Shown piece by piece: positions 7,573-14,463 of a stretch of 17,851 bases of DNA. This DNA is from AA29 sp041481445. Lineage in GTDB: Bacteria; Acidobacteriota; Vicinamibacteria; Fen-336. The stretch spans positions 1-17,851 of the forward strand of contig JBGPBV010000137.1 of the NCBI GenBank assembly GCA_041481445.1. The letters run 5' to 3'. The notes below the pieces were generated by a model. The model was not told where the DNA came from, ran no database searches, and saw nothing but the letters and a program-made list of their open reading frames with translations. Each line of letters opens with the position of its first letter. The first letter of the stretch is position 1. A program made the position numbers and the translations under genes.

Positions 7573-7619
7573 CCGAAATCCTGCCGCTTGCGACTCCGTT
7601 CAGGAGTGGTGGCGGCAAA

Positions 7620-7648
7620 GGGATACGCCTTCCGCCGGGGCAAGTCAA
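7620..7648 (-). promoter_or_regulatory. Candidate promoter of the multicopper oxidase gene
   Basis: On the minus strand TTGACT (7648-7643) and TATCCC (7625-7620) are separated by 17 bases. The -35 matches five of six consensus bases, the -10 only three of six. It lies in the 162-bp gap between the CopC-CopD gene and the oxidase gene and would give a leader of roughly 105 bases. This suggests the oxidase can be transcribed apart from the genes upstream. Confidence 0.35.
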
Positions 7649-7668
7649 GTGCGCCACCTCACTCCGGA

Positions 7669-9618
7669 TCAGGGGGCGGGGATGTCGATCTCCACGGCGG
7701 CGCGCAGGCGCGTCCCGTCGATCGTGTGGGCGATCGCCGCGATCGTGTTACGGCCCGGCCGCAGCTCGACCGAGGCCACGAACCGGTCGGGCGCCAGCCG
7801 TCGCACGGGCTGCGCGCGCACGGGTCCGCCCCCGGCGGCGGCGGTGACCACGATCTGCTCGATCGCCCGGTCGTCCCCCACGGCGTCGAAGCAGGTGACG
7901 TAGAGCTGGCTGGGGCCGGCCCGCTCGGGATCGAGAGAGAACCGCAGGTATCCCTCGTTCCTCACCTCGACCGTGTACTGCGGCGCGCGACCGGGCACGC
8001 GCTCCACGGACACGAGCGGCGGCGGGGTCCTGGTCTCGAGCTCGAGGGGGACCTCGACGGAGTCGCGCTCCCGCTCGACCGCGACCGTCACGCGCCAGCG
8101 GCCGTCGAAGGCCAGGTTGGCCCCTGAGGCCTCCCAGGAGCCGCCCGGCCCCGGCTCCAGCGGGAGCACGGTCGGCACGACGCCGGGATCGTCGAGCGCG
8201 GTGAACCGCAGGGACAGGCGCCGGGCCGGCACCGGGACTCCCGAGTCGTAGTCCACGGCTCGGACGACGAAGCGATTGGGGCCCGGCTGGTCGGAGGCCG
8301 CGGTCAGCCGCGCGCGCACCGTGGTCCCGAAATCGGCCCCGGCGACCTCGAGCGGGGTCGCCGCGGTGAACCCCGAAGCCGGCGGGGGCAGGGCGCCGAG
8401 CAGGGCGGCGGCGCCGAGGGCGGCCGCGGCCAGGGCGAGCTCGCCCGCCCCGGCACGGCGCAACGGACCGAGGCTGGCCGCCGCCGCCGGCACGCTTCGC
8501 CAGCGGTTGAGCGCGCCCAGGGCGGCGATGGCGGCGAAGAGCGCGGCCTTGGCCATCACCGTGCGGCCGTATCCGGTCGCGATCAGCGACCGCCACGACG
8601 AGATCCCGTCGAAGGTCCGCCAGGCGCCGGTGAGAGCCACCGCGAGCAGGCCGGCGGCCGCGATCCGCGAGAAGCGCCGCACCCGCTGCGCCTTCTCGGC
8701 CGAAGGCGCGCCGGTGAGGCCGGCCAGCAAGGCGGCCAGGCCGCCGATCCAGATGCCGGCCGCCGCGAAGTGCACCCATTGGGCGCCGACGGCGACGGCG
8801 ACGAGCCGGCCTCCGGCCGCGGCGTGACCGGCGGCGGAGTGCACGGCCATCGCGCCGAGCGTGGCCAGGCCGGCCGCCGCCATCGCGCGACGACGCCTTG
8901 GCGAGTCCCCCGACGGCGCGGCGAGAAGTGCGCCCCCCGCCACGAGGATCGCGGCCGCGCGGCCGAGGAGCGCCCGGCCCACGGCGGTGTGGAGCAGCGC
9001 GGCATAGGACGCGCCGGCGTTGCGCCTCTGCGCGGCGGCGAGAAGGACGAGGCCCGCCACGCCGAGAGCCCATCCGGCGGCGCCCAGAGCGCGGTCGCGC
9101 GCCCCGTCCCCGCCGAATCGTCCGGCGGCGGCGGCGGCGGACCCGAGCAGGAGCACGAGCCCGAGGGCGAGGACCCCGCGGGCGAGCACCTCGAGCTCGA
9201 GGGCCGACGGGTCGGGGGGCGCCGAGGCCCAGGCCACGCCGGTGGGCTTCATGCGCACGCCGAAGGCGAACGCTCCCGCGGTGGCGTGACCGTCGATGGC
9301 GGAGATCGTCCGCCAGCTCACCGTGTAGACGCCCCGGTCCAGGGGCCGGACGTGTACGGCCAAAGCGAGGGGCGCGCCGGCCACGGCCTCCGGCTGGCCG
9401 ATCTGGTACGTGCTGCCCCGGGTGTCGAGGACGCGGATCTCGGACAGCGACGGCTCCGGCCTCTCCCAGAACGTGAGCTGCACGACCCTGGGCGTGTCGC
9501 CGAGGGTGGAACCGGCGGCGGGGTTGGCAAATCGAAGACCCGCGTGCGCCCAGGCCTCGTGGGGGCCGAGCCCGGCCAGGATCGCCGCGAGCACGAACAC
9601 GGCGCGCCGGCGAGACAC
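7669..9618 (-). CDS. CopC-CopD fusion copper protein with extra C-terminal beta domains
   Basis: 649 residues from GTG 9618; GTG 9648 is an alternative that adds ten polar residues before the signal. The chosen start gives MSRRRAVFVLAAILAGLG as signal peptide, with cleavage at AWA leaving His25 as the mature N-terminus, as in CopC. CopC spans ~25-123; SAIDGHATAG supplies Asp109 and His111, so the three usual Cu(II) ligands (N-terminal His, Asp, His) are present. CopD follows (~141-410) with about eight membrane segments, including WVHFAAAGIWIGGL and the conserved YGRTVMAKAALF...LNRWR segment. Residues ~420-530 resemble a YtkA-like beta domain (LAFDGRWRVTVAVE), and ~540-649 is a further beta-rich domain of unknown role. 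CopC-CopD fusions are known (YcnJ type); the long tail is not usual. Its start is one base after the stop of the gene before it, implying translational coupling. Confidence 0.9.
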   Translation of the reverse strand: MSRRRAVFVLAAILAGLGPHEAWAHAGLRFANPAAGSTLGDTPRVVQLTFWERPEPSLSEIRVLDTRGSTYQIGQPEAVAGAPLALAVHVRPLDRGVYTVSWRTISAIDGHATAGAFAFGVRMKPTGVAWASAPPDPSALELEVLARGVLALGLVLLLGSAAAAAGRFGGDGARDRALGAAGWALGVAGLVLLAAAQRRNAGASYAALLHTAVGRALLGRAAAILVAGGALLAAPSGDSPRRRRAMAAAGLATLGAMAVHSAAGHAAAGGRLVAVAVGAQWVHFAAAGIWIGGLAALLAGLTGAPSAEKAQRVRRFSRIAAAGLLAVALTGAWRTFDGISSWRSLIATGYGRTVMAKAALFAAIAALGALNRWRSVPAAAASLGPLRRAGAGELALAAAALGAAALLGALPPPASGFTAATPLEVAGADFGTTVRARLTAASDQPGPNRFVVRAVDYDSGVPVPARRLSLRFTALDDPGVVPTVLPLEPGPGGSWEASGANLAFDGRWRVTVAVERERDSVEVPLELETRTPPPLVSVERVPGRAPQYTVEVRNEGYLRFSLDPERAGPSQLYVTCFDAVGDDRAIEQIVVTAAAGGGPVRAQPVRRLAPDRFVASVELRPGRNTIAAIAHTIDGTRLRAAVEIDIPAP

Positions 9619-9619
9619 C

Positions 9620-10249
9620 TCAGGCGCCCTGCTTGCCCCTTCGAGCACGCAGGGCGATGACGAGGGCCAGCGCCGCCGCGGCCAGCGCGATCGCCACCAT
9701 GGCGCCCCGTTGTGCGCTCGTCGCCGCGTCCAGCGCGCGGTCGGTACGGGGGATCGCGCGGCGCACGCTCTCCGCGAGCTCTCCGACCGACGGGTCCCTG
9801 GCCGGGAACTGCAGCTCCGAGGCGTCGATCACGCAGTCGAACGTCCGTTCGGAGCAGGTCGACCGCGCCTCGATCGTCTGGCCCTTGATCGTCCCCGTGA
9901 CGTGGAAGGTGTAGGTACCGGGCCGCGTGGGCACGATCCCGGCTCGAAAGCGGCCCGCCTTCTGGCCCGAGGGCAGCAGGGGCCGCACCATCCGCTCGTC
10001 GCCGAAGGAGACCTCCACGCTCAGGGAGCCGCCGCCGAGGTCCACGACCGGCTGGCCGGCGCCGTCGGCGACGTCCACCTCGATCGAGTTCCGGTAGCCG
10101 CTGTAGGCGGGTTCTTCACCCCAGCCGATGGTGAGGCGGTAGTCCTTCACGCTGTGCGTCTCGTGAGCAGGCGCGGCCGGCGGCAGCGCCAGCAGCAGAA
10201 CCGTCACACCTGTCGCGAGGCGGCGGCGGCCGTGGCTGGAACAGGGCAC
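9620..10249 (-). CDS. YtkA/FixH-like exported protein with N-terminal His and C-terminal membrane anchor
   Basis: 209 residues from GTG 10249, with GGAGGG five bases upstream; the open frame runs on 48 codons further, but that part is Arg-rich and lacks a ribosome site. Residues 1-28 form a signal peptide ending APA, so the mature protein would begin HETHSVKDYRL. The body is a beta-sandwich of YtkA-like appearance: a WGEEPAYSGYRNSIEVDV strand pair, LSVEVSFGD, and RAGIVPTRPGTYTFHVTG. Cys132 and Cys139 could form a disulfide. Residues ~182-201 are a single membrane helix followed by RARRGKQGA, so the C-terminus is cytoplasmic. It is the first gene of the copper set, joined to the CopC-CopD gene by the junction TGA-G-GTG. 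Its role is unknown; periplasmic copper binding or presentation to CopC-CopD is inference from context. Confidence 0.8.
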   Translation of the reverse strand: MPCSSHGRRRLATGVTVLLLALPPAAPAHETHSVKDYRLTIGWGEEPAYSGYRNSIEVDVADGAGQPVVDLGGGSLSVEVSFGDERMVRPLLPSGQKAGRFRAGIVPTRPGTYTFHVTGTIKGQTIEARSTCSERTFDCVIDASELQFPARDPSVGELAESVRRAIPRTDRALDAATSAQRGAMVAIALAAAALALVIALRARRGKQGA

Positions 10250-10295
10250 GCGATCCCTCCATGTGACTCGAGCGGCGAAACAGCGTCCGACCGAC

Positions 10296-11714
10296 CTACT
10301 CGAACCTGGCCCGCAGCACCGTCTCCGGCTCCACGCTCGCCGCATCCGCCTCCGGCGTCGCCTCGTGCCGGGAAGGCGCGCCCGTGGGAGCACCCGCCGC
10401 TGGATCCGGTCCTGCCTGCGGTGGGGAGGAAGGCCCCGCCGTCTCTCCCCGCGGCAGACGGCGCAGTGTGCGGTACAGCCGGCGCAGCCCGTGCGACGAG
10501 AAGAACCGCTCCCGCAGCCGCCACGTCAGGGTCTCCTCCCGTGCCTTGAGGACGGCTCGCAAGTCCCGCAGCTCCGTCGTCCGCTCGTGTTCCCTGGAGA
10601 GCCGGTCATGCTCGGCGGCGTCGCGGGCCCGCGATTCATCGGCGGCCTTGAGAAGGGCCTCCAGCTCGCGCACGCGTGCGGCGAGGGAGTCCCGCTCCTG
10701 CCAGAGATGGCCGGTCTTGACGTCGGGACCGAGCCACCGGAGGTACCGTGCGGCCGCCCTCAGCTCGTCTTCCGCCGGCGGCATGGCGGCGCCGAGGACG
10801 TGCTCGTAGACCTGCTCGATGCGGTCCACCGCCTGCTCGCGGCCGGCTTGGGAGCGGACCCGCTCGGAGACCCGCGCCGCGTCCTCGGCATCGTAGCGAG
10901 CGATCTCCGAGGCCACGGCCTCGATCTCGATGCTCCGGTGGAGGGAGCGCACGCCGAAGTTCAGGCGCCGCAGGGCTTCGAAGTTCTCCGACGTGACGAG
11001 CCCGGCCAGGCCGTAGACACAGTCGCAGGCCACGACCGCCGCCCCCACCGCCATGGCCTCGAGCGCGGCGCGGCCCCTGGCGAACACCAGGTCGTACGAC
11101 GGCAGCGTCTCCTCCGGTCGGTCCAGCACGTGCCCGGAGGCCTCGCCCACGACGTCGACGGCGATGCCCCTGCCCCGGCAGGCCTCTCGAATCACGGGCA
11201 ATTGCGTCGCTTCGGCCGCGGTGTTGCCGAAGACGAGGGCGCGCCGAGGCTCGACGGGCAGTCTTCCACGCGGGCGGAAGCGTGAAAGGTCCACGAAGTT
11301 CAGGATGACGTCCACGCGCGCGGGCGGGATCCCCCATTCGGAGACCAGGCGGTCGCGGCACGTGTCGTCGACGGCGACGTAACGGAGGACGCGCGGGAAG
11401 AGCGGCGGAGCCTCCTCCCAGGGCAGGAAGCCGTGGCAGAAGTAGGCGGCCGGGACTCCGGGGAAGTGCAGGAGCGCCATCATCGTCTCGAGGTGGTGCT
11501 GGCCGTGGATGATGTCGGGCGGCTCGGCCAGGTTCGCGAGATCACTCACCACGGGCACGGTCGCGCGGCGCAGGTCCTCGGCGACCGCGCCCAGACGGGT
11601 GCTGAAGGCCACGGGGCGGTGGCCGCGATGGAGCAGCGCCGTGGCCACGTCGCGGACGTAGAGCTCGGAGCCGGCGCGCTCGGCCAGGCTGTTGTTGGTG
11701 AGGAGGACCCTCAT
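10296..11714 (-). CDS. GT4-type glycosyltransferase with C-terminal coiled coil
   Basis: 472 residues from ATG 11714-11712; the same frame is open another 690 bases upstream, but that overlaps the GNAT-like gene and is not coding. The N-terminal Rossmann half starts MRVLLTNNSLAERAGSELYV, with the usual acceptor-side glycine-rich turn (RAGSELY), and continues with PDIIHGQHH (~66-74). The nucleotide-sugar half has RALVFGN (~158-164) and the GT4 signature region FARGRAALEAMAVGAAVVAC (~211-230). Residues ~337-396 are Arg/Glu/Leu-rich with heptad character (coiled coil), then an Ala/Pro-rich tail from ~420. It should transfer a sugar from an activated donor onto an envelope glycan or lipid; donor and acceptor are unknown. 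The start overlaps the stop of the GNAT-like gene as ATGA. It has no membrane segment and is probably cytoplasmic, with the coiled coil for partner binding. Confidence 0.85.
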   Translation of the reverse strand: MRVLLTNNSLAERAGSELYVRDVATALLHRGHRPVAFSTRLGAVAEDLRRATVPVVSDLANLAEPPDIIHGQHHLETMMALLHFPGVPAAYFCHGFLPWEEAPPLFPRVLRYVAVDDTCRDRLVSEWGIPPARVDVILNFVDLSRFRPRGRLPVEPRRALVFGNTAAEATQLPVIREACRGRGIAVDVVGEASGHVLDRPEETLPSYDLVFARGRAALEAMAVGAAVVACDCVYGLAGLVTSENFEALRRLNFGVRSLHRSIEIEAVASEIARYDAEDAARVSERVRSQAGREQAVDRIEQVYEHVLGAAMPPAEDELRAAARYLRWLGPDVKTGHLWQERDSLAARVRELEALLKAADESRARDAAEHDRLSREHERTTELRDLRAVLKAREETLTWRLRERFFSSHGLRRLYRTLRRLPRGETAGPSSPPQAGPDPAAGAPTGAPSRHEATPEADAASVEPETVLRARFE

Positions 11715-12361
11715 GGCGAGAAGACGACCCAGCCGTCGTCGCCGACCTGCCAGCCCAGGCTTCGCTCGTGCTTCTTGATCCTGGCCAGCAGCCGGCGGGT
11801 CGCGTTGTTCTTCCCGGTGCCGACCCTCGCCCTGGTGATGCCGGGCAACTGCGCGCCGTAGGCCAGGTAGTCCAGGATCATCACCACCGAGTGACCGTCT
11901 CCCTCGAGCGCCTGGTCGACGGCGGTGGAGAAGCCGTGCAGGGCGTTCCGGTGGCGCTGGAAGAAGACGTGCCCGACGATGGCCTCTCCCCGGCGGTAGA
12001 CGATGCCGTCGTAGCCGAGCGCGAAGAGGGCGCGCACGAGGGTGGAGCCGGGCAGCCAACGCAACCACCGCGTCCTGGCTTCGAAGTTGCCGCCCGCCTC
12101 CGCATGGCGGATCCAGTACAACAGATAGCTGCGCACGGCCTCCCGCGCGGCGGGGGGCTCTCGCTCGAGTTGGGCGCGGACGAGCGAGGGCGTGGGCACC
12201 TTGCCCGACAGCTCGGCGGCGTCCTGCCCCAGGACGCGTCGCGCCAGCCACCGCAAGCTCGCCATGTCGGCGAGGGCGGTCCCGCCGTCCGAGTCGGCGA
12301 TGACCGGCCGGGGCAAGGGGACCAGCCGGCCGCCGGCCGAATCCGCCGGCCCCTCCGTCAC
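11711..12361 (-). CDS. GNAT-like acyltransferase of a glycan cassette
   Basis: 216 residues from GTG 12361, whose last two bases overlap the TGA of the preceding gene (GTGA). The N-terminal ~100 residues are helical with SLRWLARRVLG and a segment SYLLYWIRHAEAG. The C-terminal half looks like an acetyltransferase core: GYDGIVYRRGEAIVGHVFFQ as paired strands, then MILDYLAYGAQLPGITRARV, and a VGTGKNNATRRLLARIKKHE stretch that could be the acyl-CoA pyrophosphate loop and following helix. It ends SLGWQVGDDGWVVFSP, a typical GNAT last strand. The call rests on this pattern, not on a strict motif. Sitting between a PIG-L-like gene and a glycosyltransferase gene, both with 4-nt overlaps, it may acylate an amino sugar. 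An alternative is a non-catalytic member that only shares the fold. Confidence 0.6.
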   Translation of the reverse strand: MTEGPADSAGGRLVPLPRPVIADSDGGTALADMASLRWLARRVLGQDAAELSGKVPTPSLVRAQLEREPPAAREAVRSYLLYWIRHAEAGGNFEARTRWLRWLPGSTLVRALFALGYDGIVYRRGEAIVGHVFFQRHRNALHGFSTAVDQALEGDGHSVVMILDYLAYGAQLPGITRARVGTGKNNATRRLLARIKKHERSLGWQVGDDGWVVFSP

Positions 12362-13119
12362 GCCGCCGCCTCGATCGCGGCCAGCACCGGCCACACGTGC
12401 TCACGAAAACGGATCACCTCGTGGTACCGGCCCTCGCCGACCCGGATCTGCCCGGAACGCTCGTAGGCCGGCTTCTCCATCTCGAAGCGCGCGATCATCG
12501 CTCGCGTCGCCGCCGGCCGCAGGCACTCCACGGCATAGGCCTGCCGGCCGAAACGCTCGACGGCGGCCTGGACCTCCGCGCGAAGCTCCAGGTACGCGAG
12601 CGCGGCTTCGAGTTTTCGCTCCAAGGCCGCTTCGTCCAGGCAGAGCCGCAAGAGGCCGGCGGGCAACGGCTCCGGGCACGCGTCGGGAGGACGGTCCAGG
12701 ACGAAATCGTAGTTCCGGACCAGGCGTCCCGTCTGCCGCTGCACCATGGCCACCGCCCCGTCGATGACGAAGCGACAGACGTCATGGACCGGGTTGAAGC
12801 CCTCGAGCGCATCTCCGGCCACACAGTCCACGTCCGCCGCCGCCAGCGCGCCCGCCAGCTCCTTCGCCAGCCCCACGAACACGTCCGCCCGTCCCTCCAG
12901 GAGCAGCCGATAGACTTCCTTGTCCGCATAGCGGCCGTAGAGGGGCCCCGCCGCCGCGCCCGTCTTGTCGATCAGGCGGCCAGTGGACGCCATCCGAGAT
13001 CTCGCGTTGCCGCCGGACCCGTCCGTGAGACAGAAGTAGATCGGGTGGTGGCGTTCCATCCAGTGATAGACCATGAGCTCGTGGCCAGGATGGGCAACGA
13101 TGACGGCGGCCTTGCCCAA
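12358..13119 (-). CDS. PIG-L/LmbE-like protein with an HPGHE motif
   Basis: 253 residues from TTG 13119, six bases after GGGAGG; TTG 13140 in the same frame adds seven residues but has a poorer ribosome site. The protein opens GKAAVIVAHPGHELMVYHW, the place and context of the PIG-L (AHPDDE) zinc motif, then FCLTDGSG and, at ~106-116, EGFNPVHDVCR. Numbering from TTG 13119, His10, His13 and His112 could hold a metal. In classical deacetylases such as MshB the motif is HPDDE: the first Asp is the general base and the second a zinc ligand. Here these are Gly12 and His13, so the usual base is missing. The C-terminal half is mostly helical with ERKLEAALAYLELRAEVQAA. It is the first gene of a coupled set with GNAT-like and GT4 genes, which suggests N-deacetylation or another step on an amino sugar; activity is unproven. 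Confidence 0.7.
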   Translation of the reverse strand: MGKAAVIVAHPGHELMVYHWMERHHPIYFCLTDGSGGNARSRMASTGRLIDKTGAAAGPLYGRYADKEVYRLLLEGRADVFVGLAKELAGALAAADVDCVAGDALEGFNPVHDVCRFVIDGAVAMVQRQTGRLVRNYDFVLDRPPDACPEPLPAGLLRLCLDEAALERKLEAALAYLELRAEVQAAVERFGRQAYAVECLRPAATRAMIARFEMEKPAYERSGQIRVGEGRYHEVIRFREHVWPVLAAIEAAA

Positions 13120-13188
13120 GATCGCCCTCCCGTCGGGCAACTCATCCGCGTTCGGTCTTCGAGCCGGCCGATCTTAGACCATTTGCCG

Positions 13189-14454
13189 TCATTCCCAGCG
13201 CAGCGACTCGATGGGGTCGAGGCGCGAGGCCTTGACCGCCGGGTAGGCGCCGAAGAAGACACCGACCCCCATCGAGACGAGCAGGCCGACCAGCGGCGAC
13301 CAGAGCGGGATGGCCGTGGGCAGCGCGGGCACGGCCGCCTTCACGGTGACCGAGATGAGCAGCCCCAGGATCACTCCGACCACGCCCCCGATGCTGCTGA
13401 GGGTGGCCGCCTCCACGAGGAACTGGCCGACCACGTCGCGCCGGCGGGCGCCGCAGGCGCGCCGCACGCCGATCTCGCGCGTCCTCTGCGTGACCGAGAC
13501 CAGCATGATGTTCATGACCCCGACCCCGCCGATGACGAGGGAGATGAGGGCCACGAAGACCATGGCCCCGGTGATGCCGCCCGTGATGGCCCGGAACTGC
13601 GAGATGAGCTGGTCGGGCGTGACGACCGCGAAGTCGTTGGGCTCGTTGAAGGGCACGCGGCGCCGCGCCCGCAGGGCGGCCACCGCCCTCTCGATCACCA
13701 CCGGCATGTCCTCCGTCCGCCTGGGCACGATGTTGATCTCCACGCCGTCCCTTTGCGCGCGCAAGGCGAACTGCCGCTCGAATCCCGCGTAGGGCACGAC
13801 CACCTTGTTGTCGGGCGAGAAGCCGAACTGGGCCCCCTTCTTCTCCAGGACGCCGATGACGCGGTAGCGCAGGCCCTCGACCGTGATGTCCTTCCCGATG
13901 GGATCCTGGTTGGGGAAGAGGGCCTCCTGCACTTCCCCCCCCAGCACCGCGACCAGCGCGTGGTGCTGCACCTCCGTGGGCGTGAAGCAGCGCCCGCGGC
14001 CCATGCTCTGCGCGGTCGTGGTGGGATAGAACTCGTCGCTCCCCACGATGTAGGGGCCGTTGGCCTCGAGGTTCCCGTTCTTGATGTGGAGGAGGCCCTC
14101 GGTATAGGCGTACAGCAGCCCCACCGTGGCGTCCGGGAGCACCTCGCGCAGCGCCACCGCGTCCTCGATGGTCAGGTTCCTCCGGCGTCTCTCCTCGTCG
14201 CTCTTCGGCCCGCCGGGGCCGAAGCGGTCCTCGTACTTGCGGATCTCGATGCGGTTGGCGCCGAAGGTCTGGAGGTTGCCGATGATGTTGTTGTTGAAGC
14301 CGGTGACGATGGCCACCATCGCCATCACCGTGGTCACACCCACCACGATCCCCAGGACGGTGAGGATGGAGCGCAGCTTGTGCTCGACGATGGAGCTGGC
14401 GGCGAAGCGGACGTTGCCCGCGAAGCCGCGCACGAACGGGACCCAGGCCCTCAT
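13189..14454 (-). CDS. ABC exporter permease, MacB/FtsX type (second of pair)
   Basis: 421 residues from ATG 14454, with GAGGA six bases before it and only nine bases after the stop of the other permease. The first membrane helix lies at ~28-52 (LTVLGIVVGVTTVMAMVAIV), followed by a large periplasmic MacB core domain (~55-290) and three C-terminal helices of the FtsX domain. Family markers are GGVGVMNIMLVSVTQRTREI, then GVRRACGARRRDVVGQFLVE, and the terminal DPIESLRWE. No ATP-binding domain is fused, so it is of the separate-ATPase type, unlike E. coli MacB. It should act with the adaptor and the other permease to drive export of a substrate from the periplasm or inner membrane through mechanotransmission (family knowledge). 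Substrate unknown. Confidence 0.93.
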   Translation of the reverse strand: MRAWVPFVRGFAGNVRFAASSIVEHKLRSILTVLGIVVGVTTVMAMVAIVTGFNNNIIGNLQTFGANRIEIRKYEDRFGPGGPKSDEERRRRNLTIEDAVALREVLPDATVGLLYAYTEGLLHIKNGNLEANGPYIVGSDEFYPTTTAQSMGRGRCFTPTEVQHHALVAVLGGEVQEALFPNQDPIGKDITVEGLRYRVIGVLEKKGAQFGFSPDNKVVVPYAGFERQFALRAQRDGVEINIVPRRTEDMPVVIERAVAALRARRRVPFNEPNDFAVVTPDQLISQFRAITGGITGAMVFVALISLVIGGVGVMNIMLVSVTQRTREIGVRRACGARRRDVVGQFLVEAATLSSIGGVVGVILGLLISVTVKAAVPALPTAIPLWSPLVGLLVSMGVGVFFGAYPAVKASRLDPIESLRWE

Positions 14455-14463
14455 CGCGCGTCC

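Noticed and set aside
4591..8127. A 1,178-codon open frame on the plus strand opposite the oxidase and CopC-CopD genes
   Set aside because: Same cause: both minus-strand genes share a frame and the antisense frame is stop-poor. The sense proteins have complete motifs; the antisense product has none.
10250..10393. 48-codon upstream extension of the YtkA-like protein
   Set aside because: Arg-rich, no signal peptide at its start, overlaps the glycosyltransferase 3' end; GTG 10249 has GGAGGG and a signal peptide directly after it.
11715..12404. A 230-codon upstream extension of the glycosyltransferase frame
   Set aside because: It overlaps the GNAT-like gene in another frame and is an Arg/Gly/Ala-rich string, whereas the ATG at 11714 gives a proper GT-B N-terminus and a 4-nt overlap with the gene before.
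13141..13188. GGTCT...AGACC inverted repeat as terminator of the efflux operon
   Set aside because: Five-base arms with a 17-base loop and no T-tract; too weak to call.
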